Below are positions 8,166 through 16,091 of a DNA stretch of 64,000 nt, piece by piece; position 1 is the stretch's first letter; each line of letters begins with the position of its first letter. The stretch lies in contig NZ_JADCKB010000007.1 of the NCBI RefSeq assembly GCF_014982785.1, positions 1 to 64,000 of the forward strand. The letters run 5' to 3'. The position numbers and the translations under genes were made by a program. A model generated the notes under the pieces. It saw only the letters and a program-made list of their open reading frames with translations, was not told where the DNA came from and made no database searches. Source of the DNA: Ructibacterium gallinarum. Its GTDB lineage: Bacteria; Bacillota; Clostridia; Monoglobales; Monoglobaceae.

Positions 8166-8798
8166 ATGAAAGCTCCAGTCTCCGCACAAGAAATGAAAGA
8201 AATAGAAAAAACCGCTGCAAGCCGCGGCATTTCCTATCTGACAATGATGGAAAACGCAGGTATAGCAGCTGCCGAAGAGATTATAAAAGAATATAAACCT
8301 GAAGGAAAAATTGTCATTATTGCCGTCGGAAAAGGGAACAACGGCGGAGACGGCTACGTTGTCGCACGCCTGCTCCAAGCCGCCGGTGCCATGGTTATGA
8401 TCATCATGGCAGAAGGTCTTCCCGTGACCGATTCTGCCAAAATCAATTTTGACCGCTGTCTCCAATGCGGTATAGAAGTGGTACAATATGAACCACAGAC
8501 CAGCGATCCGTTTTTCCAAGGAGCGGATTTCATTGTGGACGCAGTCTATGGCGCAGGCTTTCATGGCAGTTTCCGGGAACCTGCGGCCTCTGCCATACGA
8601 GCCATCAACGCCTCTGATGCAAAAAAAATTGCACTGGATCTTCCCAGTGGCTTAAACGCTGACACTGGCGAATGTGCTCCGGACGCCGTACAGGCGGATA
8701 CTACCGTTACTTTTGCACGCTTGAAAAAAGGACAAACCACTGCGGAAGGATTACAACTGTGCGGTAAATTGGTTTTAAAAGACATTGGCCTTGAATAA
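8166..8798 (+). CDS. nnrE: NAD(P)H-hydrate epimerase (YjeF N-terminal domain only)
   Basis: A 210-residue enzyme that interconverts the R and S forms of hydrated NAD(P)H so that the damaged cofactor can be repaired. Family marks are the N-terminal helix MKEIEKTAASRGISYLTMMENAG, the glycine-rich KGNNGGDGYVVARLL (~55-69) and the catalytic-Asp region FIVDAVYGAGF (~123). In many bacteria this domain is fused to the ADP/ATP-dependent NAD(P)HX dehydratase NnrD; here the protein stops at the end of the epimerase domain and no nnrD is in the window, so the partner should be elsewhere. It is convergent with the AraC-type regulator. Confidence 0.9.
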   Translation: MKAPVSAQEMKEIEKTAASRGISYLTMMENAGIAAAEEIIKEYKPEGKIVIIAVGKGNNGGDGYVVARLLQAAGAMVMIIMAEGLPVTDSAKINFDRCLQCGIEVVQYEPQTSDPFFQGADFIVDAVYGAGFHGSFREPAASAIRAINASDAKKIALDLPSGLNADTGECAPDAVQADTTVTFARLKKGQTTAEGLQLCGKLVLKDIGLE

Positions 8799-8826
8799 AT
8801 CCCCATACACCTTAATTATATATTGT

Positions 8827-9675
8827 CTATGTTTTTCTCTGCCTATATTGAATGGGTGTCATCTCGAATGTCTCTTTAAATATCCGGTTAAAATAAGTGA
8901 CATTCTGAAAACCGCTTTCGAGAGAAATTTCCAAAACTGTTTTTTGGGTTTTTTGCAACTGTTGCAGTGCATGTGTAAGCCTTACTCGATTTAAGTATTC
9001 GTGAAACGTCAACCCTGTTTCCCGTCGGAACAAACGTCCCACATACTTTTCATTGAGAAAATACAGCTGTGCTTCCCGTTTCAGGCTAAGCTCTCCGGAA
9101 AAATGCATTTCAATATCCCGACAGATTTTTTTCACAACCCAATGCCTGTTCCCGCCGCCCCGCAATTCTGCGCTCTGATACAACATCCGAATCCGTTCTT
9201 CCGTCAATCGTGCAAGGGACAGATAATGCTCCCGGCTCACATATTTCTGGGCTTGTGCAAGGCACGAACGCAAGCGTCCTGCATCTGTACCAGTAAATCG
9301 GGCTGTTTTCATCATACTTTCTTCTGTCTCACGATAATTCTTTTCAATATATCCAATATAAATAATGCACTTTATGTTCCCATCTATTTTTACGGGATAT
9401 ACCAGTTCGTAAAGTCCATAGGCACACCGTCCGTCAAAATACTCTCCAGTCCGAACTGCTTTTTGATTTGCACGTTCCTTACACCGCAGACATAATTCCA
9501 AGCCCAAACGGGTTTCTTTGGCCACATCACAAAAAGGCCGGGCATGAATCTGATAATAAAACGGCAATTCTAATTCCGGTTGTTCTAAAATTCCGGAAAT
9601 ATCATGTATACATATGTGAAGGTCATTTCCTTCACATAATGCTTTAAGCAAAGTCTCTAATGTTTGATATTCCAT
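8827..9675 (-). CDS. AraC-family regulator with PocR ligand-binding domain
   Basis: A 282-residue regulator. The N-terminal ~165 residues form a PocR domain (EYQTLETLLKALCEGNDLHICIHDISG; Cys-rich LGLELCLRCKERANQKA), a PAS-like sensor of small organic ligands. The C-terminal ~100 residues are the two-HTH AraC domain (LSLKREAQLYFLNEKYVGRLFRRETG; ending FNRIFKETFEMTPIQYRQ). Longer frames begin at 9786 or 9707, but a consensus promoter with its -10 at 9721-9716 puts the transcription start near 9709, so ATG 9675 is chosen. It is divergent from the FAD-dependent oxidoreductase at 9814, its most likely target. Confidence 0.85.
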   Translation of the reverse strand: MEYQTLETLLKALCEGNDLHICIHDISGILEQPELELPFYYQIHARPFCDVAKETRLGLELCLRCKERANQKAVRTGEYFDGRCAYGLYELVYPVKIDGNIKCIIYIGYIEKNYRETEESMMKTARFTGTDAGRLRSCLAQAQKYVSREHYLSLARLTEERIRMLYQSAELRGGGNRHWVVKKICRDIEMHFSGELSLKREAQLYFLNEKYVGRLFRRETGLTFHEYLNRVRLTHALQQLQKTQKTVLEISLESGFQNVTYFNRIFKETFEMTPIQYRQRKT

Positions 9676-9715
9676 ACTCACCACACCTTTTAATAAGGAT
9701 TCTTTCATGCCTGAT

Positions 9716-9744
9716 ATTATACCGCAAAAGTTTCGTTTGTGCAA
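9716..9744 (-). promoter_or_regulatory. Promoter of the PocR-AraC regulator
   Basis: The minus strand has TTGCAC (9744-9739), a 17-nt spacer and perfect TATAAT (9721-9716). It rules out the upstream start codons of this frame. Confidence 0.8.
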
Positions 9745-9813
9745 TAATTCCCTTTCTTTTTTATAAGATTTTCTGTTTTTTTCCATGCATAATAAAAAGT
9801 GAGGTGATTAAAA

Positions 9814-11064
9814 TTGAATACATATGATATTGCAGTGATTGGCGGAGGCTTTTCCGGCGTTTGCGCTGCCATTGCCGCTGCGCGGCAAGGCGCCTCGGTT
9901 TTACTGGCAGAGCGCGGCAATTGTCTGGGCGGCGCTGCTGTAACCTGTCTGGTGAACCCATTTATGCCATATTGGACACAAGAAGGAAATCAACGCAAAT
10001 TTTTAAGCGCTGGCCTGTTTCGAGAAATTTTGGAGGAACTGCGAGAAGCCGGCGGTTTAGGAAAAGGAGATATGACATTTCATGAGGAAATCCTCAAACT
10101 GGTGCTGAACCGAATGGTTCTACGCGCCGGCGTAAAATTGCTGTTTCATTCTTATTTGACGCAGGTTACAGTAGAAAACGGCCAAATCCAGGACATTACT
10201 CTGGCCAACAAGTCAGGCAATATGATCATTAAAGCAAAATATTTTATCGATGCCACTGGAGATGCAGATCTTGCAGTTTTGTCCGGCTGTCCCTATCATT
10301 TGGGGCGAGAAGCCGACCAGCTTTGCCAGCCTATGACACTATGCTTCCGCCTTGGGAACGTAGATCTTGCGGCCTTTGAGAAATCAAAAAATAGCATTAA
10401 TCCGCTTTATCAGCAGTTTCAGCGGGAAGGAAAAATTAAAAACCCCAGAGAAGATGTCCTGATTTTTCCAACTCTTCTTCCAGGCGTTTTGCATTTCAAT
10501 TCTACCCGAATCGTAAAAAGGAACCCTGTAGATGCCGAAGATATTACCAATGCTGAAATTGAAGCCCGGGAACAAGTTTTTGAGCTGTATCATTTTTTAA
10601 AGGAAAACATTGATGGGTTCCAAAATGCTGAACTACTTATGACCGCTATGCAAACTGGCGCCAGAGAAAGCCGCATGATCGACGGTGACTATCTTCTGAC
10701 TGCCGAAGATTTAAAAAACTGCATCAAATTTGAAGATGCGATAGCTGCTGGAAATTATGACATAGACATCCACAATCCAGAAGGAAGCGGAACCAGCCAC
10801 TATTATTTCCCCCAAGGAGTTTATTACACCATTCCATACCGCAGCCTGATCCCTCAAAAAACGGAGAACCTGCTCGCCGCAGGCCGTTGTATTTCTTCCA
10901 CCCATGAGGCGCAGGCCTCTTACCGCATTATGCCAATTTGCAGCACCTTGGGGCAGGCGGCCGGGACCGCAGCGGCACTGGCGTTAAAAGATTCCTGCAG
11001 TGTTCGTGCCATCAATATCTCCCGCCTTCAGGAAACACTAAAACAACACGGCGCGTTTTTCTGA
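9814..11064 (+). CDS. FAD-dependent oxidoreductase (FAD_oxidored family)
   Basis: A 416-residue flavoprotein. The N-terminal Rossmann motif is IAVIGGGFSGVCAAIAAARQG (~5-25) and the C-terminal FAD contact region is LLAAGRCISSTHEAQASYRIM (~352), followed by GQAAGTAAALAL. This matches the PF12831-type FAD-dependent oxidoreductases common near carbohydrate genes; substrates are mostly unknown. It starts with TTG at 9814, seven nt after GAGGTG. It is transcribed divergently from the PocR-AraC regulator and ends at a terminator shared with the convergent alpha-galactosidase. Substrate inference is weak. Confidence 0.85.
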   Translation: MNTYDIAVIGGGFSGVCAAIAAARQGASVLLAERGNCLGGAAVTCLVNPFMPYWTQEGNQRKFLSAGLFREILEELREAGGLGKGDMTFHEEILKLVLNRMVLRAGVKLLFHSYLTQVTVENGQIQDITLANKSGNMIIKAKYFIDATGDADLAVLSGCPYHLGREADQLCQPMTLCFRLGNVDLAAFEKSKNSINPLYQQFQREGKIKNPREDVLIFPTLLPGVLHFNSTRIVKRNPVDAEDITNAEIEAREQVFELYHFLKENIDGFQNAELLMTAMQTGARESRMIDGDYLLTAEDLKNCIKFEDAIAAGNYDIDIHNPEGSGTSHYYFPQGVYYTIPYRSLIPQKTENLLAAGRCISSTHEAQASYRIMPICSTLGQAAGTAAALALKDSCSVRAINISRLQETLKQHGAFF

Positions 11065-11074
11065 TTTTTCTACC

Positions 11075-11120
11075 AAAAGCCCGCAAGGAAGGTTCACCTT
11101 CCCTACGGGCTTTCCTTTTT
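11075..11120. terminator. Bidirectional terminator between convergent genes
   Basis: A long hairpin (AAAGCCCG..AGGAAGG, loop TTCA, CCTTCC..CGGGCTTT) followed by CCTTTTT. It ends the FAD oxidoreductase gene (plus) and the large glycan operon (minus). Confidence 0.85.
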
Positions 11121-11122
11121 AC

Positions 11123-13069
11123 CTATAAAGACATATTTTCATTCCAAACTTTCAACTGGTAATCCTGCACCTCAGCCCAAGGTCCTTCCTCTTCAGGCGC
11201 TGCTCCTCCACTTTCCAAATACCGCACCGTCCCAGCAGAGATATATTTATCAATTCTTCCAATCACGCCATTTCCATCTATTAGAGGTACAATATTATAC
11301 AGCCGGATATCATCTGGTCCCACCAAAGTGATTTCCATACACTGCTGATATTCCAAAATATGCAATTCCCTGGAAAAATATTCATATACAGCAAAACAAT
11401 TCCCTGAAAGTCCCGGAACATCCGATGGAGAAATCGTCCCCGATACGTCCGAACTGCCTTCACTCAGATGAAATGCTGCAAGTATTCCGCTTCCGCGACA
11501 GATATTCTGTAACTTAAAAATTTTTCCGCTTTTCATAGGATCTGCAATCAAGCAATCCGCTGTAGGCATGGCGGGCCTATCACAGCGGATCACTCTTCCG
11601 TCCTCGTACATCAGCGGCAAGAGTACCTCTTTGCGTGTTCTTCCAATTTTATCGCTGATATAAACCGGCCCGCCGCTCATGGCACGCAGAACGCTATTTT
11701 TGATTGCCTGTGAATCGTCAGTCCACCACATATCCCAGTCACACCACAAAAACTGTCCCTGTACCAACGAATTAAAGGAACACTGCAAAAGATGCTGCAC
11801 AAACCACGCTCGGTTCTCCGGCTGAAAATCATCACTGCATCGGCAAATAGCAGAATATGGCCGGTTCCACATATTTTCACTTGCCATACCCATACAGTTG
11901 ATCAGCTGTCCTTTAAAATGTTTCCGTACCGATTCCTCAATCGCCTTATGCTGGTCTCTTGCCAATTTACCAATGGGTTCCCTGCCCTTATAAAAACCTT
12001 TTAAAAAGCTTTGTGCATCGATCTTAACAAAATCTGCTCCGCAGTCTTGTAAAAATTCATGAAACGCATCGTAATACGCAAATGCCTTACCATATTCCCA
12101 ACTATGTACCAACCGGCCATCTCCGGTTTTTACCAGCAATTCGGAAAGATTTTTCGCAATTTCACCTTCCGGATCAATTCCCCGCCAATAACCGGTCGTA
12201 GGGTGCCAGATCCCTATTTTAGGAATAAACTTTTTCATTTCCGAACTACAATGTGCCAATCCATTCGGAAACCGTTCGGTATCCGCCTGAAAGGAATACA
12301 GCATGCTGTCATGCATTCCCTGAAACATTTCTTCGCCCCGCTTATCCTGCAGTTGTTTGACCTGCTTGGATTCCGCCCACATATCATCAATAATTGCCCA
12401 GGCCACCGGTATTTCTTTTTCTTTAAATTCCCCGCATTTTTCCAAAAGTCCTTGCTCACTTACCCGAATCTGCATAGCATCCCAGCTGCACCATCCTAAA
12501 TATTCAAAAATCTCGGGATATACCCGTTCTTCCCGAAGCATGGTACTTTTTCCCATCAATTCCGCTGCATATGCGGCAAGCCGTTTCATCAAAGTAAAGG
12601 GATCCTTCGATTCTCCCCAAACAAATGCCAGGGCTCTGCACTCATTTTTCCCGTAATACCAGCTGTATACCTCTGCAAGCAGTGCGTTTTTACTTCCCCG
12701 CAAGGTACATTTGTATTCTTCAGACACTACCGGAAATATCACGCCAAAGACACCATTCGGCCTTTGATATATCAATGCTTGCGTTTCTTCTGGCACTTCT
12801 TCCGGCTTCGTACAAAAGCAGGGTTTACACCAATATTCCAGATAACGATAATCAGCCATCAAACCGGTTATTTCTCCCATTTCTGTTATCTCAATCTGTA
12901 CGGCACAATCCATATCCAGATAGACAAAATCACCGTATGGAAATTTTTCCGCAGGAAGAACAGCATCTGCGTATATAGCATGCAGACCCTCCTTTTCCAT
13001 TTCCATCAAACGCGCATTTGAGCAGGAGATACTGCCATTCTGCAGTTTTGCTGTAATACTTAACTTCAT
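11123..13069 (-). CDS. Glycoside hydrolase family 36, Sip1/raffinose-synthase-like alpha-galactosidase
   Basis: A 648-residue predicted cytoplasmic enzyme, last gene of the glycan operon. The (beta/alpha)8 core begins at YLGWCSWDAMQIRVS (~165-180). The nucleophile Asp lies in DFVKIDAQS (~349) and the acid/base Asp in CRCSDDFQPE (~413), both matching the raffinose synthase/Sip1 branch of GH36. The N-terminal ~150 residues are a beta-sandwich. No signal peptide is seen, so it probably acts on imported oligosaccharides, releasing alpha-linked galactose. It is 44 nt downstream of the YesM kinase gene. Confidence 0.85.
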   Translation of the reverse strand: MKLSITAKLQNGSISCSNARLMEMEKEGLHAIYADAVLPAEKFPYGDFVYLDMDCAVQIEITEMGEITGLMADYRYLEYWCKPCFCTKPEEVPEETQALIYQRPNGVFGVIFPVVSEEYKCTLRGSKNALLAEVYSWYYGKNECRALAFVWGESKDPFTLMKRLAAYAAELMGKSTMLREERVYPEIFEYLGWCSWDAMQIRVSEQGLLEKCGEFKEKEIPVAWAIIDDMWAESKQVKQLQDKRGEEMFQGMHDSMLYSFQADTERFPNGLAHCSSEMKKFIPKIGIWHPTTGYWRGIDPEGEIAKNLSELLVKTGDGRLVHSWEYGKAFAYYDAFHEFLQDCGADFVKIDAQSFLKGFYKGREPIGKLARDQHKAIEESVRKHFKGQLINCMGMASENMWNRPYSAICRCSDDFQPENRAWFVQHLLQCSFNSLVQGQFLWCDWDMWWTDDSQAIKNSVLRAMSGGPVYISDKIGRTRKEVLLPLMYEDGRVIRCDRPAMPTADCLIADPMKSGKIFKLQNICRGSGILAAFHLSEGSSDVSGTISPSDVPGLSGNCFAVYEYFSRELHILEYQQCMEITLVGPDDIRLYNIVPLIDGNGVIGRIDKYISAGTVRYLESGGAAPEEEGPWAEVQDYQLKVWNENMSL

Positions 13070-13113
13070 TTTACCCCCTCTTTCTTCTAATCAAAAGTAT
13101 CTCCTATATTATT

Positions 13114-14871
13114 TTACACTTTTTCAACCGCCGGCATTTCCATCACAACCGTAGTCCCTATTCCTAATACGCTTTCTATATGCACACCGTATGCATTTCC
13201 AAAGGCCAAACGGATTCGCTGATTCACATTAGAAAGGCCAATATGGCTTCCTTCCGCAATGGTTCCACTGTTCATCTTAGCACGAATTCGATTCAACTGT
13301 TCTGGTGTCATTCCTTTTCCGTTATCGCTGATTTCAAAAAAAAGCTTGTGTCCCTTTTGATAAATATGAACGCAAATCCGACAAAACACATCACCATCGG
13401 GGTCACAGCTGTCAAATCCATGCTCAATAGCATTTTCCAATATTGGCTGCAAAACCAGCTTCAGCGTCTGACATTTTCTGGCATTCTCTTCTACCTGCCA
13501 TAATACGGTATGAAGTCCGCCATATTTCAATTCCTGTATTTCTAAATATTTTTTTGCATGTTCTATTTCTAAATCCAAAGGAATAATATTATCTTTGGTA
13601 TCAAAAGTAATCCTTAACAGCTCGCCCAGGAGTAACACCAACTGTACCGCTTCATTATCCTCCCGCACTTCAGCAGCAATACAAGCAGCGATTGCCTGCA
13701 GTGTATTAGAAATAAAATGCGGAGAAATCTGGGCCTGCAAAGCGATTGAATTGGCTTTATCCAGCATTCGCCGGCGTTGCTCCAGCTCTTTTTCTGCCTG
13801 TTTTTGTTTCTGAAATAAATTAAGGATATTCTCAGAAATATAAGAGATTTCATTTGATTTTTGTATTTCCGATGTGTTCTGAGATGGATAAAAAAAACTG
13901 CTGACATTTACAATAGAACGGTAAATCCGCATTGCCACTGTTAACGACAAAATACCTGCCATCAATAAAATAATCAAGCTAATCCCTATAAAGAAATTAC
14001 GCAAACTGCTCATATTGTCTTCCAAAGCATATGGAAAATCTGCCTGCATGGTATATACCAAATCATATTCTGACCAGGTTGCAACAGTAACCCCATGCTT
14101 GTCTGTTTCTGAAAATTCCTCTCCGTTTCGTAATTTTTCATAAGATAATTCTGCAGGGAAAAAAAGCTTGAGTGCCTGCCCGGTTAAATCAGGTTCCGAA
14201 GAAAAAATAATATGATCTTGACTATCAGAAATGATCAATTGCTTCACATATTCACCGCTTTGAATATTTTTCCAAAGCTTATCTGCATTCACTTGTACAG
14301 TAATCAATCCATCCGATTGTAACAATCTACAAACAAAAAGTTCCTGTTGCGTTCCTGCCGACAGAACAAAATATTCTTCTCCTGTTTCACGGAAATGCCG
14401 CATCCATAATGTTTGTTCAAAGTTTTCCAGTTTTCCACCAGAAATAGTTGACAACACATATTCATTGTTAAAAGAACAAAGCCAAACACCGCTGATATAA
14501 TCACTGTAGCTGACCAATTCTGTCAAACTATTGAGAATCGGGCGAATTTTGGTACGGTATTGGTCACCACTCAAATATTGCTGCGAAGACTGCAAAAACA
14601 TCTGTGCATATTGATTAGATAGGGCATATGTATAATAACGAAAAGCTTCATTAAACATACCATCCATGGTTGCGCTTGCAGTTGTCAAAATCTCCTGTGA
14701 AAAAGCCGTCATATTCTCCTTTTGACTTTTTTGGTAATAACCATATAAAACAATACTGTATAAAACAATAATAACCAGCGCGGCGCCGCCAAGCATTTTC
14801 AAATAAGAAAAAAAGACACTTTGCATTCGGTATTTTTTGACCAATGCCCAAATTTTTGCCATCCTTTTCAT
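13114..14871 (-). CDS. Sensor histidine kinase, YesM/LytS type
   Basis: A 585-residue membrane kinase. TM1 is at ~24-46 and TM2 at ~292-314, enclosing a ~245-residue extracellular sensor. The phospho-acceptor His is in ALQAQISPHFISNTLQA (~388). The HATPase_c domain has the N-box LVLQPILENAIEHG, the G1 box ISDNGKGM and the G2 box HIGLSNVNQRI. The usual YesM motif reads NPHFLYNTL; here it is SPHFISNTL. It pairs with the YesN-type regulator 14 nt upstream. Embedded in the glycan operon, it probably senses oligosaccharides outside the cell. Confidence 0.93.
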   Translation of the reverse strand: MKRMAKIWALVKKYRMQSVFFSYLKMLGGAALVIIVLYSIVLYGYYQKSQKENMTAFSQEILTTASATMDGMFNEAFRYYTYALSNQYAQMFLQSSQQYLSGDQYRTKIRPILNSLTELVSYSDYISGVWLCSFNNEYVLSTISGGKLENFEQTLWMRHFRETGEEYFVLSAGTQQELFVCRLLQSDGLITVQVNADKLWKNIQSGEYVKQLIISDSQDHIIFSSEPDLTGQALKLFFPAELSYEKLRNGEEFSETDKHGVTVATWSEYDLVYTMQADFPYALEDNMSSLRNFFIGISLIILLMAGILSLTVAMRIYRSIVNVSSFFYPSQNTSEIQKSNEISYISENILNLFQKQKQAEKELEQRRRMLDKANSIALQAQISPHFISNTLQAIAACIAAEVREDNEAVQLVLLLGELLRITFDTKDNIIPLDLEIEHAKKYLEIQELKYGGLHTVLWQVEENARKCQTLKLVLQPILENAIEHGFDSCDPDGDVFCRICVHIYQKGHKLFFEISDNGKGMTPEQLNRIRAKMNSGTIAEGSHIGLSNVNQRIRLAFGNAYGVHIESVLGIGTTVVMEMPAVEKV

Positions 14872-14885
14872 GGCGTGCCCTCCCT

Positions 14886-16091
14886 TTATTGATTAAGCGC
14901 TGCACGATATTCCCCTGGTGCACATCCAAACGTCCCTTTGAAAATTCGATGGAAAGTAGAATAATTGGCATATCCTACCTTTTGGCTTATCTCAGCCACC
15001 TTCATATCCGTATTCATGAGTAATTCTTTTGCTTTTTCCATACGAATACGAATGATATAATCAACAAATTTCTCCTGCGTAATATTTTTAAACAGACGGC
15101 TGAAATAATAAACGCTCAGCCCCACATATTCCGCCACCTCTTCTTGGCAAATATCCTTCCAATAATTTGCACAGATATACTCTTCTGCTTTTTTCACAGG
15201 AGACACAGAATCCACTTTTTCCGCTGTATGGATCACTACCTCGCCTATTTGCTTTTTAAACGCCTGCCTTAATTCCTCTAATTCATAGACGCGCTCTCTA
15301 AAGTTCATTTGGGGCTCCGCCTTTAAAACCATTCTGATATCTCTCATCACCCGGTTTAACATAGACCGCACGTTTTCTTTTAAGTTCATTCTTTCCTGAT
15401 TTTGCGCCACTGCTAAAATGGTAAACTTTTCTTCGGAAATATGCAACACACAATAATAAATTCCGGCATCACATTTGGGAACCATCTGACAAAAAGAATT
15501 ATAAAATCCTTCTTTTCCATACGAATAATGCGCCAAATAATTATGGAAATTGAGAATTTCCATCTGTGCCAGCAAATACTGCGCCTGTGCACAGCACAGA
15601 TGAATGCCCGCATCCGCAAGCTGCTGCTCTGCCCCATCTGTTTTATCTCCAGAAAGTAAATTTAAAAACGCCTGCCGGATGGATAAATGAGAAAAACCTT
15701 GACTGCGTTCTGCTTTCCATTCTTCTTTGATACGCAAAAGTGTATTTCTTACTGCATCCCGTCCGACAGGTTTTACGAGATAATCTGTAACTCCAAATTG
15801 AATCGCCGCCTGCGCATATTCAAATTCACGATAACCGCTAATGAGAACAACCTTGACATGAGGAAAATCCTCATGGAGATACTGCGCCAGTTCTAACCCG
15901 GACACTGGACTCATCCGAATGTCCGTTAGCACCACATCCACAGGATTTTCCTTCACATATTCCATAACCCGTTGACCGTTTCCAAAAGCTGCGGCAACCT
16001 CAAAATCCAAGGCTTCCCAATCTATCATTTCTCGCAGCTTTTTGCGAAACAAAATTTCATCATCAGCAATGACAACCTGATACACGGTCAT
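14886..16091 (-). CDS. Response regulator, YesN type (REC plus AraC HTH)
   Basis: A 401-residue regulator. The N-terminal receiver domain has acidic pocket ADDE (~9-11), phospho-acceptor Asp in VVLTDIRMSP (~54) and the conserved Lys in DYLVKPVG (~105). A ~160-residue linker leads to the C-terminal AraC-type HTH (~300-398; VAEISQKVGYANYSTFHRIFKGTFG). It is the likely activator of the whole operon. Its ATG overlaps the stop of the SLH gene (16091/16088, ATGA); a GTG two codons in (16085) is better spaced from AAAGGG and may be the real start. Confidence 0.93.
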   Translation of the reverse strand: MTVYQVVIADDEILFRKKLREMIDWEALDFEVAAAFGNGQRVMEYVKENPVDVVLTDIRMSPVSGLELAQYLHEDFPHVKVVLISGYREFEYAQAAIQFGVTDYLVKPVGRDAVRNTLLRIKEEWKAERSQGFSHLSIRQAFLNLLSGDKTDGAEQQLADAGIHLCCAQAQYLLAQMEILNFHNYLAHYSYGKEGFYNSFCQMVPKCDAGIYYCVLHISEEKFTILAVAQNQERMNLKENVRSMLNRVMRDIRMVLKAEPQMNFRERVYELEELRQAFKKQIGEVVIHTAEKVDSVSPVKKAEEYICANYWKDICQEEVAEYVGLSVYYFSRLFKNITQEKFVDYIIRIRMEKAKELLMNTDMKVAEISQKVGYANYSTFHRIFKGTFGCAPGEYRAALNQ

